The notes under the pieces: model-generated
The model's input: the letters and a program-made list of their open reading frames with translations, nothing else
The model's database searches: none
Told to the model about the DNA's origin: nothing
Origin: Mariniflexile sp. AS56
Lineage (GTDB): Bacteria > Bacteroidota > Bacteroidia > Flavobacteriales > Flavobacteriaceae
Assembly (NCBI RefSeq): GCF_030552475.1
Contig: NZ_JAUPED010000005.1
Location: 186,001-250,000, forward strand
Direction: 5' to 3'
DNA: 64,000 bases
Part shown: positions 25,667-35,463 of the stretch, piece after piece
Layout of the letters: each line of letters opens with the position of its first letter
How positions within the stretch are numbered: position 1 is the first letter of the stretch
Made by a program: the position numbers and the translations under genes

Positions 25667-27247
25667 ATGGCAGAAGTAAAACCGGCTGAAATATCAGCAA
25701 TCTTAAAACAACAATTATCTGGTTTTGAAGCAAGCGCTTCATTGGATGAGGTTGGAACTGTATTAACTGTAGGTGATGGTATTGTACGTGCTTACGGATT
25801 GTCTAACGCCCAATATGGGGAGTTAGTAGAATTCGAAGGTGGTTTAGAAGGTATCGTACTTAATCTTGAAGAAGATAACGTAGGTATCGTATTATTAGGA
25901 GTTTCTAAAGGAGTTAAAGAAGGTTCTATAGTAAAACGTACAGGTCGTATCGCTTCTATCAATGTTGGAGAAGGTATTGTTGGACGTGTTGTAGATACAT
26001 TAGGAAACCCAATTGATGGTAAAGGTCCTATTGCTGGTAAAACTTATGAGATGCCTTTAGAGCGTAAAGCGCCTGGAGTTATTTTCCGTGAGCCAGTTAC
26101 TGAACCATTACAAACAGGTATCAAATCTATCGATGCGATGATTCCTGTAGGTCGTGGTCAACGTGAGTTGGTTATTGGTGACCGTCAAACTGGTAAAACA
26201 GCGGTTTGTATTGACACTATCTTAAATCAAAAAGAATTTTACGATGCAGGTGAGCCTGTATATTGTATATATGTTGCCGTTGGTCAAAAAGCATCAACAG
26301 TAGCTTTAATCGCAAAAACGTTAGAAGAAAAAGGTGCTTTAGCCTATACAACTATCGTGGCAGCAAACGCATCTGATCCTGCAGCAATGCAAGTATATGC
26401 ACCGTTTACTGGAGCATCTATTGGAGAGTATTTTAGAGATACAGGTCGTCCAGCATTAATCGTGTTTGATGATTTATCTAAACAAGCAGTTGCATACCGT
26501 GAGGTATCTTTATTATTACGTCGTCCACCAGGACGTGAGGCGTATCCAGGAGATGTTTTCTACTTACACTCTCGTTTATTAGAGCGTTCTGCAAAAGTAA
26601 TTAACAATGATGAGATTGCTAGAAACATGAACGACCTTCCTGAATCGTTAAAATCGATTGTAAAAGGTGGTGGTTCGTTAACAGCGTTGCCAATTATTGA
26701 AACTCAAGCAGGTGACGTATCAGCATATATCCCAACAAACGTAATTTCTATTACAGATGGGCAAATCTTCTTAGATGGAGATTTATTTAACTCTGGTGTA
26801 CGTCCAGCAATTAACGTAGGTATTTCTGTATCTCGTGTTGGTGGTAATGCACAGATTAAATCAATGAAAAAAGTAGCAGGTACTTTAAAATTAGACCAAG
26901 CGCAATTCCGTGAATTAGAAGCGTTTGCTAAGTTCGGTTCAGATTTAGATGCCGTTACTTTAAATGTAATTGAAAAAGGAAGACGTAACGTTGAAATTTT
27001 AAAACAAGCTCAAAATGATCCTTTTACTGTTGAAGATCAAGTAGCTATCATTTATGCAGGGTCTAAAAACTTATTAAGAGATGTGCCTGTTGAGAAAGTA
27101 AAAGAATTTGAAAGAGATTATATCGAATTTTTAAAAGCAAAACATAGCAATATATTAGCGCTTTTAAAAGCAGGTAAATTAACTGATGAAGTTACAGATG
27201 CTTTAACAAGTGTAGCTAAAGAATTATCAGGAAAATATAAAGCATAA
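25667..27247 (+). CDS. atpA: F0F1 ATP synthase subunit alpha
   Basis: Non-catalytic nucleotide-binding subunit of 526 residues. It has the P-loop [10 protein letters not shown] near residue 170, the family signature in [14 protein letters not shown] and the arginine-finger region (VSRVGG). The N-terminal crown ([18 protein letters not shown]) and helical C-terminal domain are complete. The codon choice is noticeably more restricted than in flanking hypothetical genes, as expected for a highly expressed gene. A 70 bp spacer with a repeat hairpin separates it from atpG. Confidence 0.98.
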   Translation: MAEVKPAEISAILKQQLSGFEASASLDEVGTVLTVGDGIVRAYGLSNAQYGELVEFEGGLEGIVLNLEEDNVGIVLLGVSKGVKEGSIVKRTGRIASINVGEGIVGRVVDTLGNPIDGKGPIAGKTYEMPLERKAPGVIFREPVTEPLQTGIKSIDAMIPVGRGQRELVIGDRQTGKTAVCIDTILNQKEFYDAGEPVYCIYVAVGQKASTVALIAKTLEEKGALAYTTIVAANASDPAAMQVYAPFTGASIGEYFRDTGRPALIVFDDLSKQAVAYREVSLLLRRPPGREAYPGDVFYLHSRLLERSAKVINNDEIARNMNDLPESLKSIVKGGGSLTALPIIETQAGDVSAYIPTNVISITDGQIFLDGDLFNSGVRPAINVGISVSRVGGNAQIKSMKKVAGTLKLDQAQFRELEAFAKFGSDLDAVTLNVIEKGRRNVEILKQAQNDPFTVEDQVAIIYAGSKNLLRDVPVEKVKEFERDYIEFLKAKHSNILALLKAGKLTDEVTDALTSVAKELSGKYKA

Positions 27248-27264
27248 AAAAGTTCAGGGTTTCG

Positions 27265-27311
27265 AGTTATGAGTGTTCGCACTCATAACTTAACACTCAT
27301 AACTCATAACT
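27265..27311. repeat. Hairpin and decamer repeats between atpA and atpG
   Basis: AGTTATGAGTG, loop TTCG, CACTCATAACT: a perfect 11 bp stem at 27265-27290. The decamer ACTCATAACT then recurs at 27295-27304 and, overlapping, at 27302-27311, so one 47 bp stretch carries the decamer three times direct and once inverted. No T-run follows, so it is not a terminator. It ends six bases before the atpG ATG and could affect atpG translation or mRNA stability. Confidence 0.75.
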
Positions 27312-27317
27312 TTAAAC

Positions 27318-28178
27318 ATGGCAAATTTAAAAGAAATACGTAACAGAATAACATCGGTGTCTTCTACCATGCAGATCACAAGTGCCATGAAAATGGTATC
27401 GGCTGCAAAGTTAAAGAAAGCACAAGATGCTATTACAGCAATGCGTCCTTATGCAGATAAGTTAACCGAACTTTTACAAAGTTTAAGTGCCACTTTAGAT
27501 GCAGATTCGGGAAGCGTATATTCTGAGCAACGTGAAGTAAAGAAAGTTTTAATAGTTGCTGTTACTTCTAATAGAGGTTTAGCAGGTGCTTTTAATTCAA
27601 ACATTATAAAAGAAGTTAGTAGATTAACATCTAAAACTTACGCCAACCAAGAGGTTTCTTATTTAACTATTGGAAAAAAGGCAAATGATGCTTTTAAAAA
27701 GACAAACAAAATTATTTCGAATAAAAGTGCTATTTATGACGATTTAACCTTTGATAATGTTGCTGAAATAGCTGAAATGTTAATGGCTAAATTTGTTGCA
27801 GGCGAATTCGATAAAATTGAAGTTGTTTATAACAAGTTTAAAAATGCTGCAACGCAAATTGTAACTACAGAACAATTTTTACCAATTGTACCAGTTAAAA
27901 GTGATTCAAATGTAGTTTTAGATTATATTTTTGAACCTTCAAAAATTGAAATTGTAGAACAATTAATTCCAAAGTCATTAAAAACACAATTGTACAAAGG
28001 CATTAGAGACTCTTTCGCTAGCGAACACGGTGCACGTATGACTGCGATGCATAAAGCGACAGATAATGCAACAGATCTAAGAAATCAGCTTAAATTAACT
28101 TACAATAAAGCACGTCAAGCTTCTATTACTAATGAAATTCTTGAGATTGTTGGTGGTGCTGAAGCATTGAATAACTAG
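27318..28178 (+). CDS. atpG: F0F1 ATP synthase subunit gamma
   Basis: The central rotor shaft, 286 residues. The N-terminal helix KEIRNRITSVSSTMQITSAM and the C-terminal signature TDNATDLRNQLKLTYNKARQ form the coiled-coil inside the hexamer; the middle is the Rossmann-like globular part. It is the last gene of this operon. The beta and epsilon genes (atpD, atpC) are not here and are normally encoded elsewhere in Bacteroidota. A terminator follows at 28222. Confidence 0.97.
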   Translation: MANLKEIRNRITSVSSTMQITSAMKMVSAAKLKKAQDAITAMRPYADKLTELLQSLSATLDADSGSVYSEQREVKKVLIVAVTSNRGLAGAFNSNIIKEVSRLTSKTYANQEVSYLTIGKKANDAFKKTNKIISNKSAIYDDLTFDNVAEIAEMLMAKFVAGEFDKIEVVYNKFKNAATQIVTTEQFLPIVPVKSDSNVVLDYIFEPSKIEIVEQLIPKSLKTQLYKGIRDSFASEHGARMTAMHKATDNATDLRNQLKLTYNKARQASITNEILEIVGGAEALNN

Positions 28179-28221
28179 TAAATGGTTTAACTGAGATTTT
28201 TCAGTATCTCATATAATATCA

Positions 28222-28249
28222 AACCTCACTTTATAGTGGGGTTTTTTTA
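28222..28249 (+). terminator. Intrinsic terminator of the ATP synthase operon
   Basis: AACCTCAC, loop TTTATA, GTGGGGTT, then a run of T. The 8 bp stem includes one G-T pair. It is 44 bases after the atpG stop and before the lipoprotein gene on the same strand. Confidence 0.85.
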
Positions 28250-28297
28250 TGGCATTACTTTTGAAATACTATCATTACAATATCAATACATTTAAAT

Positions 28298-28783
28298 ATG
28301 AAATTTTCCAAAACACTGCTTTATTTAGTTTGCATGTTCGTTGTCATGATGACATTTTCAAAATGCGCAACAACGAAACCTTTTGAAGCACATGTGCCTT
28401 TTGAGATAGATGAAGTGTATTATCAAGATGCGCCTGGAAATGTAAAAGGAGTCGATTCTGGCGTTCATATTTATATTCAAATTGAAAATAAGCTAACTCA
28501 TATAACGCTGGACAGTGTTTATTTTCGCGGAAAGCAGACGGAATTAGAGTATATAAATGAAAACATGTATGTTGGACAATTCAAATCTGAAACCTTTAAA
28601 AAAATGGCCTTTATTATGAGTAGCGACCCGTATGCGGAGTATGGTAATAAAATCCCGCAAATACCCGACAAACCACGTTTTTATTTAGAAGATGATGCCT
28701 GTATCATAAGCTATAAAATAGGGGATACAGTCAAGTATTTTAAAATTCAGCCCATCCATAAAAAAGAAGCAACAGAATTTTAA
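28298..28783 (+). CDS. Putative lipoprotein of unknown function
   Basis: 161 residues with a lipoprotein signal peptide (hydrophobic residues 7-20, then FSKC with lipidation at Cys23). The mature part is acidic and beta-rich, with a proline-rich segment near residue 125 (NKIPQIPDKPRFY). I recognise no domain. Similar short lipoproteins are common in Flavobacteriaceae. It sits alone between the ATP synthase terminator and the flippase operon. ATG start. Confidence 0.7.
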   Translation: MKFSKTLLYLVCMFVVMMTFSKCATTKPFEAHVPFEIDEVYYQDAPGNVKGVDSGVHIYIQIENKLTHITLDSVYFRGKQTELEYINENMYVGQFKSETFKKMAFIMSSDPYAEYGNKIPQIPDKPRFYLEDDACIISYKIGDTVKYFKIQPIHKKEATEF

Positions 28784-28809
28784 GGAACATCACCTAAGAA
28801 CCAATAATT

Positions 28810-28817
28810 TATCTTTG
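28810..28817 (+). promoter_or_regulatory. Candidate -7 element before the flippase operon
   Basis: TATCTTTG fits TAnnTTTG and lies 48 bases before the TTG start at 28866. A -33 TTG at 17-20 bases is absent. The 82 bp gap holds no other signal, so this is the best available promoter site for the downstream operon. Confidence 0.35.
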
Positions 28818-28865
28818 CTTTGCATTGGCTAAAAACGTATTTTTAGCAAGACAAAAAAGTAATCC

Positions 28866-30326
28866 TTGAGCGGACTCAAAACATTATTTAAGCAGACTTT
28901 TATTTACGGGTTGGCCACTGTGCTTCCTAGAATGCTTAGCTTTATATTAGTGCCTCTTTATACTACGAAAGGGGTTTTATCATCGGTGGCTGAATATGGT
29001 AAAATTAATATCATTTTCTCCTATTTCGTTCTGTTTAATGTTGTTCTAGCTTATGGCTTAGAAACTGCCTTTTTTAGGTTTTTCAATAAGGATGAAGATA
29101 AAGATGCCGTTATTGGTACATCGGCCATATCTCTTATAATATCTTCATTTGGGTTTTTCATTTTAGCTTTAATTTTTCAAAATGAAATAGCTGGGTACAT
29201 AGATATTCATGTTAAATACATCAATCTTGTTATTTGGATTCTTCTTTTTGATGCGTTAGTTATTATACCTTTTGCATGGTTAAGAGCGACACAGCGCCCT
29301 ATGCGTTATGCGGTTATTAAGATTTGTAATGTGGTTATTAATATTGGTTTGAATTTATTCTTCCTTTTAGCTTTGAAAAAATTGGCGGTAAACGGTTCTG
29401 TTTTTGAATCCATATATAAGCCTAATTTTGAAATCAGTTATATTTTTATAGCCAATTTAGTGGCAAGTGGAGTTACGTTGTTATTAATGTCATCGTTTTA
29501 TCTTAAAATAAAATATGTATTTAATACAGATTTATGGAAAACCATGATGCGATACGCCTTTCCTGTATTGGTTGCCGGTGTTGCGTTTTCTATAAATGAA
29601 ACCTTCGATAGAATTTTATTAAAAGAATTACTACCCGCCAATGTCGCCGAAACAGATATTGGTATGTATGCAGCCTGTTATAAAATTTCATTGTTTATGA
29701 CGCTTTTTGCAACGGCATATCGCTTAGGCATAGAACCTTTCTTTTTTAGTCATGCTAAAAGCGAAAATCCTCAAAAGAACTACGCAAAAATATTAGAATT
29801 TTTTGTGGCTTTTGGGTCAGTAATATTGCTTTTTGTTGTGGTTTTTGCCGATGTTTTAAAACCAATAATTGTGCGAAGTGAAGCTTATTGGGAAGCTATG
29901 TGGGTGGTGCCAATTATATTAATTGCTAACTTCTGCTTAGGTATTTATCACAATTTATCTGTTTGGTATAAAATTACAGACAAAACAAAATTCGGAGCTT
30001 ATATTTCTATAGCAGGCGCCGTTGTTACTTTAGTTATTAACTTCATGTTTATAAAAGCCTATAGCTATAAAGCGTCTGCAGTAGCCACTTTAGCGGCCTA
30101 TGCCATTATGGTGCTTTTGTCATATTATTACGGAAGAAAATATTATCCCATACCTTACAATCTAAAGAAAATAGGCATGTATTTAACACTTTCTATAGGC
30201 TTATCTGTGGTGTCGTTTTATCAATTTAGAGCCAATTATATGGTTGGAATTTCTATGTTAATTGTATTTTTGGGCATTGTTTTTGTTTCAGAAAAAAACG
30301 AATTAAAAAAGATATTTAAAAAATAA
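28866..30326 (+). CDS. Polysaccharide flippase (Wzx/MATE-like)
   Basis: A 486-residue inner-membrane protein with about fourteen helices, typical of the MVF superfamily flippases that turn lipid-linked glycans to the periplasm. The N-terminus [20 protein letters not shown] is the first-helix family motif. It starts at TTG 28866 (no suitable ATG upstream) and overlaps dut by one base. Although it could serve the polysaccharide locus at the left, the conserved position ahead of dut and a nucleotidyltransferase suggests a general envelope glycan. Confidence 0.88.
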   Translation: MSGLKTLFKQTFIYGLATVLPRMLSFILVPLYTTKGVLSSVAEYGKINIIFSYFVLFNVVLAYGLETAFFRFFNKDEDKDAVIGTSAISLIISSFGFFILALIFQNEIAGYIDIHVKYINLVIWILLFDALVIIPFAWLRATQRPMRYAVIKICNVVINIGLNLFFLLALKKLAVNGSVFESIYKPNFEISYIFIANLVASGVTLLLMSSFYLKIKYVFNTDLWKTMMRYAFPVLVAGVAFSINETFDRILLKELLPANVAETDIGMYAACYKISLFMTLFATAYRLGIEPFFFSHAKSENPQKNYAKILEFFVAFGSVILLFVVVFADVLKPIIVRSEAYWEAMWVVPIILIANFCLGIYHNLSVWYKITDKTKFGAYISIAGAVVTLVINFMFIKAYSYKASAVATLAAYAIMVLLSYYYGRKYYPIPYNLKKIGMYLTLSIGLSVVSFYQFRANYMVGISMLIVFLGIVFVSEKNELKKIFKK

Positions 30327-30760
30327 TGAACATTAAAATTATAAACAAATCCAATCACGCATTGCCCCATTATGAAACGGAGGCATCAGCAGGAATGGAT
30401 TTACGAGCTAACTTATCAGAATCAAAAACATTAAAACCTTTAGAGCGTAGTATCGTTGGTACTGGCTTGTTCATAGAATTACCAATTGGTTTCGAAGCAC
30501 AAGTACGTCCGCGTAGTGGTTTGGCAGCCAAAAGAGGTGTTACCGTTTTAAATGCACCAGGAACTATTGATGCCGATTATAGAGGCGAAATAGGAGTGAT
30601 TTTAGTAAACCTTTCAAATGAAGATTTCGCTATAGAAAATGGTGAACGTATAGCACAATTAGTGATTGCAAAACACGATCGTGCCGAATGGATTTCTGTA
30701 GAAGAACTTTCTGAAACGGCTCGAGGAGAAGGCGGTTTTGGGAGTACGGGAACGAAATAA
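30326..30760 (+). CDS. dut: Deoxyuridine 5'-triphosphate nucleotidohydrolase
   Basis: Hydrolyses dUTP to dUMP and pyrophosphate, as a homotrimer. In 144 residues all five motifs are present: AGMDLRA (I), [11 protein letters not shown] (II), [19 protein letters not shown] (III), RIAQLVI (IV) and the flexible C-terminal GEGGFGSTG (V). The ATG overlaps the flippase stop (TAATG), so translation is probably coupled. Its place inside an envelope operon is conserved in flavobacteria and does not imply a functional link. Confidence 0.98.
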   Translation: MNIKIINKSNHALPHYETEASAGMDLRANLSESKTLKPLERSIVGTGLFIELPIGFEAQVRPRSGLAAKRGVTVLNAPGTIDADYRGEIGVILVNLSNEDFAIENGERIAQLVIAKHDRAEWISVEELSETARGEGGFGSTGTK

Positions 30761-30819
30761 AGAAAATTTAAAAAAAATGTTATTAGTTGAATAAACGAAT
30801 AACAAATAAACTCAATAAA

Positions 30820-31839
30820 ATGAAAATAATAGTACCAATGGCAGGACGCGGTTCTCGTCTGCGCCCACACAGTTTAACCGTACCAAAACCTTTAATTCCT
30901 GTTGCAGGTCAACCCATCGTACACCGTTTGGTAAAAGATATTGCTAAAGTATTAAAGCAACCTATTGAAGAAATCGCTTTTGTTTTAGGTGATCCGGCCT
31001 TTTTTGGTGATGATGTGGTTGAGAGTTTAAAAAAATTAGCGACCGATTTAGGCGCAAAAGCATCTATATACCGCCAAGACTTACCATTAGGTACTGGGCA
31101 CGCTATTATGTGTGCAAAACCATCTTTATCAGGGCCTGCAGTGATTGCTTATGCTGATACGTTGATAAAAGCAGAATTTGATTTAGACCCAACAGCCGAT
31201 AGTGTTATTTGGACCAAACAAGTCGAAAATCCAGAAGCTTACGGGGTTGTTAAGTTAAACGCAAATAAAGAGATTGTAGAGTTAGTTGAAAAGCCAGAAA
31301 ACTTTGTAAGTGATCAAGCCGTAATTGGTATTTATTACTTTAAAGATGTGGCGGTTTTAAAAGGAAAACTACAACAAATTTTAGATGAAAACGTTACCAA
31401 TGGAGGCGAGTACCAAATAAACGATGGTATAAAACGCATGATGGCCGACGGTAAAGTTTTTAAAACAGGTACTGTTGATGAGTGGATGGATTGCGGTAAC
31501 AAAGCCATAACTGTAGAAACTAATGCGCGAATGTTAGGCTTTTTAAAAGCAGATGGCGAGGAACAATTGGTTGCAACATCAGCAAAATTAACAGATTCAA
31601 ATATTATTGAGCCTTGTTTTATTGGCGAAAACGTGGTGCTTAAAAATAGCACAGTTGGTCCTAATGTATCTATTGGAGATAATAGTGTTGTTGAAAATTC
31701 AATTATAAAAAATAGTTTAATACAAACAAATACAAGCATCAAAAACGCCAATTTAGATGAAGCGATGATTGGTAATCATGTGAAATTTGATGGGAAATTT
31801 ACCAGTGTTAGTATTGGTGATTATTCTGTTTTAGAATAG
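30820..31839 (+). CDS. Sugar-phosphate nucleotidyltransferase with left-handed beta-helix
   Basis: A 339-residue enzyme of the RmlA/GlmU type that would make an NDP-sugar from a sugar-1-phosphate. MKIIVPMAGRGSRLRPHS is the nucleotide-binding loop, TVPKPLIPVAGQPI the uracil/thymine-side segment, and YADTLI carries the metal-binding aspartate. The C-terminal 90 residues are hexapeptide-like (VVLKNSTVGPNVSIGDNSVV). I chose ATG 30820, which puts the loop at the N-terminus; ATG 30787 would add an 11-residue basic leader. Substrate (glucose-, mannose- or GlcNAc-1-phosphate) cannot be decided. It lies in the flippase-dut operon. Confidence 0.85.
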   Translation: MKIIVPMAGRGSRLRPHSLTVPKPLIPVAGQPIVHRLVKDIAKVLKQPIEEIAFVLGDPAFFGDDVVESLKKLATDLGAKASIYRQDLPLGTGHAIMCAKPSLSGPAVIAYADTLIKAEFDLDPTADSVIWTKQVENPEAYGVVKLNANKEIVELVEKPENFVSDQAVIGIYYFKDVAVLKGKLQQILDENVTNGGEYQINDGIKRMMADGKVFKTGTVDEWMDCGNKAITVETNARMLGFLKADGEEQLVATSAKLTDSNIIEPCFIGENVVLKNSTVGPNVSIGDNSVVENSIIKNSLIQTNTSIKNANLDEAMIGNHVKFDGKFTSVSIGDYSVLE

Positions 31840-31840
31840 G

Positions 31841-31860
31841 ATTCCTGCGAAGGCAGGAAT
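31841..31860. repeat. Palindromic repeat, copy 1 (ATTCCTGC family)
   Basis: ATTCCTGC, loop GAAG, GCAGGAAT, directly after the nucleotidyltransferase stop codon. The same 8 bp arms occur at 35326 and 38200, a shorter form at 38289 and a C-rich variant at 39287. No T-run follows, so it is a dispersed palindrome of the REP type and not a classic terminator. Confidence 0.8.
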
Positions 31861-31960
31861 TTCACAATTAATTAGTTGGAAACACCTATTTGCTAAACAA
31901 TAGCGAAAAGTCCGACCCTTTTTGTAACGCCCAATTAAAATGCTTGGACATCAAGCTTAT

Positions 31961-33322
31961 ATGAAGTATAAAATCTACATAGTCATTCTCCTTTTCGGAC
32001 TTTTTATAGTTCCGCAGATGAGTTATGCACAGGTGGATTTTAATAAAAAGCCTGATGATGATTTAGGTGTGGTTGAAGACAAGTTTCAAGAACTGTTCTA
32101 TGACGCGTTAACCCAAAAAGGCATTGAGAATTACGACCGGTCTGTAGAGGCACTTTTAAAATGTATTGAATTAGATAATTCGGTGCCTGTGCTCTATTTT
32201 GAATTGGGTAAAAATTACAACCAACTCAAGAATTTTGGAGCAGCGGAAGATGCGTTTAAAAAAGCAGTTAGTAAAGAGCCTGAAAACGAGTGGTTTTTAG
32301 ATGCGCTTTATTCGTTTTACATGGAACAGAGTGAGTTTGATAAAGCCATTAAAACGGTTAAGCAACTGGTGAAATTTCATCCAGATTATAAAGAGAACTT
32401 AGCCGCCTTGTATGTGAAAACCAAGGAATATAAAGATGCTTTGAAAATTTTAGATGTTTTGGATGCTGAATTTGGTATTTCGGTGGCACGCGATTTTATG
32501 CGTAATCAAATTTATGTAGCTACTGGTCGTAAAAAAGACCAAATTAAAAACTTGGAATCGCGGGTTGAAGACAATCCGGATAAAGAGTCTAATTACTTGC
32601 AACTTATTTTCCGCTACAGCGAAAACAACGAAAAGGAAAAAGCTTTTGAAACGGCTAAAGAATTGTTGAAAATAAGTCCGAATTCCCAAATTGTGCATTT
32701 AGCCTTATATAAGTTTTATTTGGATGATAACGATGCCCAAAAAGCGATTGAATCCATGAAAATTGTGGTTAAAAGCCCTGAAATAAAACCGGAAGCAAAA
32801 CTTAAGGTGCTTACAGATTTTGTTCAGTTTGTGGGTAATAATCCGCAGTACGAAGCCGATTTAGTAGAGGCTACTAGCTTGGTTGGCGCCAACAATGATA
32901 GTAAAACACTAATGGAACTTGGGCAGTTTTATTTATCTAAAAGCAATAAGATAAAGGCTTTAGAGTATTTTGAAGCAGCCTTAAAAATGGATACAGAAAA
33001 TTTTAATGTGCTTCGAAACGTATTGTTACTTTACATAGATTTGCAAAAGTTTAATGCAGCAGAGAAAAAGAGTGGTGAAGTGCTTCAAAAATACCCAGCA
33101 CAACCCTTATTTTATTTAATTCAAGGCGTGGCTTTAAATCAATTAAATCAACCCCAAAAAGCGGTTGATGTTTTAGAAATGGGATTGGATTTTATAATAG
33201 ATGACTCTAAAATGGAAATTGATTTTTATAAACAATTAAGTATCGCTTATGCCGCGTTAAACAATACGGCTAAAGCAAAAACGTTTAGTGATAAAGCAAA
33301 AAAATTAGAAACCTCAAATTAA
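31961..33322 (+). CDS. TPR-repeat secreted protein
   Basis: A 453-residue protein with a signal peptide (hydrophobic residues 5-18, then SYAQ) and tetratricopeptide repeats throughout, for example VPVLYFELGKNYNQLKNFGA and NSQIVHLALYKFYLDDND. It is probably periplasmic and acts as a protein-protein scaffold. ATG 31961 gives the clean signal peptide; an ATG at 31940 adds seven residues. It overlaps the DUF4292 lipoprotein gene by one base and belongs to the conserved envelope block. A role in lipoprotein or glycan transport is inferred from context only. Confidence 0.85.
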   Translation: MKYKIYIVILLFGLFIVPQMSYAQVDFNKKPDDDLGVVEDKFQELFYDALTQKGIENYDRSVEALLKCIELDNSVPVLYFELGKNYNQLKNFGAAEDAFKKAVSKEPENEWFLDALYSFYMEQSEFDKAIKTVKQLVKFHPDYKENLAALYVKTKEYKDALKILDVLDAEFGISVARDFMRNQIYVATGRKKDQIKNLESRVEDNPDKESNYLQLIFRYSENNEKEKAFETAKELLKISPNSQIVHLALYKFYLDDNDAQKAIESMKIVVKSPEIKPEAKLKVLTDFVQFVGNNPQYEADLVEATSLVGANNDSKTLMELGQFYLSKSNKIKALEYFEAALKMDTENFNVLRNVLLLYIDLQKFNAAEKKSGEVLQKYPAQPLFYLIQGVALNQLNQPQKAVDVLEMGLDFIIDDSKMEIDFYKQLSIAYAALNNTAKAKTFSDKAKKLETSN

Positions 33323-34089
33323 TGAATTTACTTAAGCGCATCGTTTTATTTTTTTTAGTTTTATTGGTATGCAATTGTAAAGCCTCCAAAACCGTTGGTG
33401 GTGGTGAAGCCAATTTAAATTTAAGTACTAAACAGCTGTTAAAAGAAAATGCTAAAAGCATTCCAGATTTTAAAACACTGCAATCTAGACTTAAAATCAC
33501 ATACGCTCAAGATGGTAAAGAGCAATCATATACCGTAAATTTTAGAGCTAAAAAAGATGAAGTATTGTGGATTAGTGCTATGTTTTCAGTAGTAAAAGCA
33601 CTTATTACACCAGAGAAGGTGAGCTTCTACAATAAGCTAGATAATACTTATTTTGAAGGTGATTACCAGTATTTAAGTAATTTGTTGGGCACGGAATTAG
33701 ATTTCCAAAAGGTTCAAAATTTATTATTTGGTGAGGCTATCTTTAATTTAAATGCGAGTGCTTATGAAGCTTCGGTAACGAGCGATTCTTATATATTAAA
33801 ACCGAAACAACAACGCGAATTGTTTGAAATTTTCTTTTTGTTAGATCCTGTTCATTTTAAAATAAAATCACAACAAGTATCGCAACCCAAAGAGTTGAGG
33901 CATTTGCAAATAGATTATTTAACTTTTCAGGAAGTTGAAAAACAAACTTTGCCAGAGCGCATCAAAGTTATTGCTGTAGAAGCCACGAATGAAACTGTTA
34001 TAGATTTAGAGTTTAAAGGCATTACTTTAAATGAAGACTTAAGTTTCCCTTATAAAATACCCTCAGGTTTTAAAGAAATAAAACTTTAA
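33322..34089 (+). CDS. DUF4292 lipoprotein
   Basis: A 255-residue lipoprotein with Cys17 or Cys19 at the end of the signal peptide (VLLVCNC). The rest fits DUF4292, whose fold is predicted to resemble LolA/LolB-like lipid-binding barrels (SRLKITYAQDGKEQSYTVNF, then VLWISAMFSVVKALITPEKV). A function in lipoprotein or lipid handling is a reasonable guess, not established. It shares one base with each neighbour (TAATG on both sides), so three proteins are made from tightly coupled frames. Confidence 0.85.
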   Translation: MNLLKRIVLFFLVLLVCNCKASKTVGGGEANLNLSTKQLLKENAKSIPDFKTLQSRLKITYAQDGKEQSYTVNFRAKKDEVLWISAMFSVVKALITPEKVSFYNKLDNTYFEGDYQYLSNLLGTELDFQKVQNLLFGEAIFNLNASAYEASVTSDSYILKPKQQRELFEIFFLLDPVHFKIKSQQVSQPKELRHLQIDYLTFQEVEKQTLPERIKVIAVEATNETVIDLEFKGITLNEDLSFPYKIPSGFKEIKL

Positions 34090-35324
34090 TGTTACAAAAT
34101 AACCAACCATTTAAAATAGTCATTCTACTTAGCTTCTTGTTTTGTAGTGTTTTTGCGTTTTCTCAAAGTGCTAAACAGCAGGAATTGGAGGCACGCAGGC
34201 AAGAACTTCGTTTAGAGATTCAAAAAATCGCCAAATTACGTGCCGAAAACCAGAGTAAGGAGAAGTCGCAATTAACATTAATTCAAGATTTCAAACATAA
34301 AATAACTGTGTTGGATAAGTTGATTAAGGTTACCAACCAACAAGCGAATTTAATTACCCGCGATATCAATTACAACCAAAGGAAAATAACGGGTTTAAGA
34401 GATGAATTAAAGGTTTTAAAGGCAGATTACGCTGCTATGATGGTGAAGTCTTATAAAAGCAAAAATCAGCAAAGCAGGATCATGTTCTTGCTTTCGGCCA
34501 ACGATTTTAAACAAGCCTATAAACGTTTGCAGTATATGAAGCAATATACAGACCACCAAAAAGAACAAGGGGAAACAATTAAGCTAAAAACAGCTGAATT
34601 GCAAGCCACGAATCTAGACTTATTAAAACAACAAGAAACTAAGAAAAAACTAATTGCTGAGAATAGAGAAGTCCAAAAAACATTGGAAGCAGAGCGTAAG
34701 CAGCATGAAGATTTAATGAAAGCAATTAAAAAGAATCTGTCTGTTTATGCCGCTCAAATAAAGCAAAAACAACAAGAGGCAGATAGAATTGATGCTGAAA
34801 TAGACCGAATAATTAAAGAAGCGATTGCGAAATCGAATAAAAAATCGGGTGCTACCACTACAAAAAGTTCTTCTGGATTTGCGTTAACTCCAGAAGAAAA
34901 GGTTCTAGCTGCAAATTTTGTAGCCAATAAAGGTAAACTGCCTTGGCCTGTTGAAAAGGGCTATGTTACGCTTGGTTATGGTACACAGCCGCATCCTATA
35001 GATAACTCATTAACCATTAAAAGTAATGGTGTTAGAATTGCTACCGAAAAAGGATCGAAAGTACTTGCTGTTTTTAATGGCGAAGTAAGTGCCGTACTTA
35101 AATTGAAAAACGTAAACCCGATTGTAATGATACGTCACGGTGATTACTTGACTTTATATAAAAACTTATCGGAGGTTTATGTGAAGGAAGGCGATAAAGT
35201 AACTACCAAACAAGTTATTGGTGAGGTGTTTACCAATGGGTCAAACGGCGAAACCATTTTAAGTTTTTCAATTTCAAAAGGAACAGCTACTGAAAACCCG
35301 GCATCTTGGGTGTTTAAAATGTAA
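34089..35324 (+). CDS. EnvC-like murein hydrolase activator with a degenerate LytM domain
   Basis: A 411-residue periplasmic protein: signal peptide (ending VFAFSQ), then long coiled-coils over residues about 20-255, and a LytM/M23-type domain at about 285-411. The zinc ligands of active M23 enzymes are mostly missing: the usual HxGxD site reads KSNGVRIAT, and the HxH before the end reads LYKNL. The IRHGDY turn is kept. This is the pattern of EnvC/NlpD, which activate amidases instead of cutting peptidoglycan. It is the last gene of the envelope operon and probably acts in cell division. Confidence 0.85.
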   Translation: MLQNNQPFKIVILLSFLFCSVFAFSQSAKQQELEARRQELRLEIQKIAKLRAENQSKEKSQLTLIQDFKHKITVLDKLIKVTNQQANLITRDINYNQRKITGLRDELKVLKADYAAMMVKSYKSKNQQSRIMFLLSANDFKQAYKRLQYMKQYTDHQKEQGETIKLKTAELQATNLDLLKQQETKKKLIAENREVQKTLEAERKQHEDLMKAIKKNLSVYAAQIKQKQQEADRIDAEIDRIIKEAIAKSNKKSGATTTKSSSGFALTPEEKVLAANFVANKGKLPWPVEKGYVTLGYGTQPHPIDNSLTIKSNGVRIATEKGSKVLAVFNGEVSAVLKLKNVNPIVMIRHGDYLTLYKNLSEVYVKEGDKVTTKQVIGEVFTNGSNGETILSFSISKGTATENPASWVFKM

Positions 35325-35325
35325 A

Positions 35326-35345
35326 ATTCCTGCCAAAGCAGGAAT
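35326..35345. repeat. Palindromic repeat, copy 2 (ATTCCTGC family)
   Basis: ATTCCTGC, loop CAAA, GCAGGAAT, one base after the EnvC-like gene's stop. Arms are identical to the copy at 31841 and the loop differs. The following bases (CTTATTG) do not form a T-run. Confidence 0.8.
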
Positions 35346-35384
35346 CTTATTGTAAAAGTTATTGTAATCTATAAACAGGTTGTT

Positions 35385-35402
35385 TCATTGCGTTCGTAAT
35401 GA
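35385..35402. repeat. Second palindrome class, TCATTGCG arms
   Basis: TCATTGCG, loop TT, CGTAATGA, with one arm mismatch. It lies 40 bases after copy 2 of the ATTCCTGC palindrome in the same intergenic region. The pairing of the two elements resembles a composite dispersed repeat. It is a single instance in this window, so the class assignment is weak. Confidence 0.45.
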
Positions 35403-35463
35403 CGGTTTTATCTGTTTTTTAGAATGGGCTGTATTAAAAGGATAATTTGTGCTTATTCAAGAC

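Noticed and set aside
31841-31860. ATTCCTGC palindromes as intrinsic terminators
   Set aside because: None is followed by a T-run (the next bases are TTCACAA, CTTATTG and CTCAAGA in the three main copies), so I treat them as dispersed palindromes; they may still stop some transcripts.
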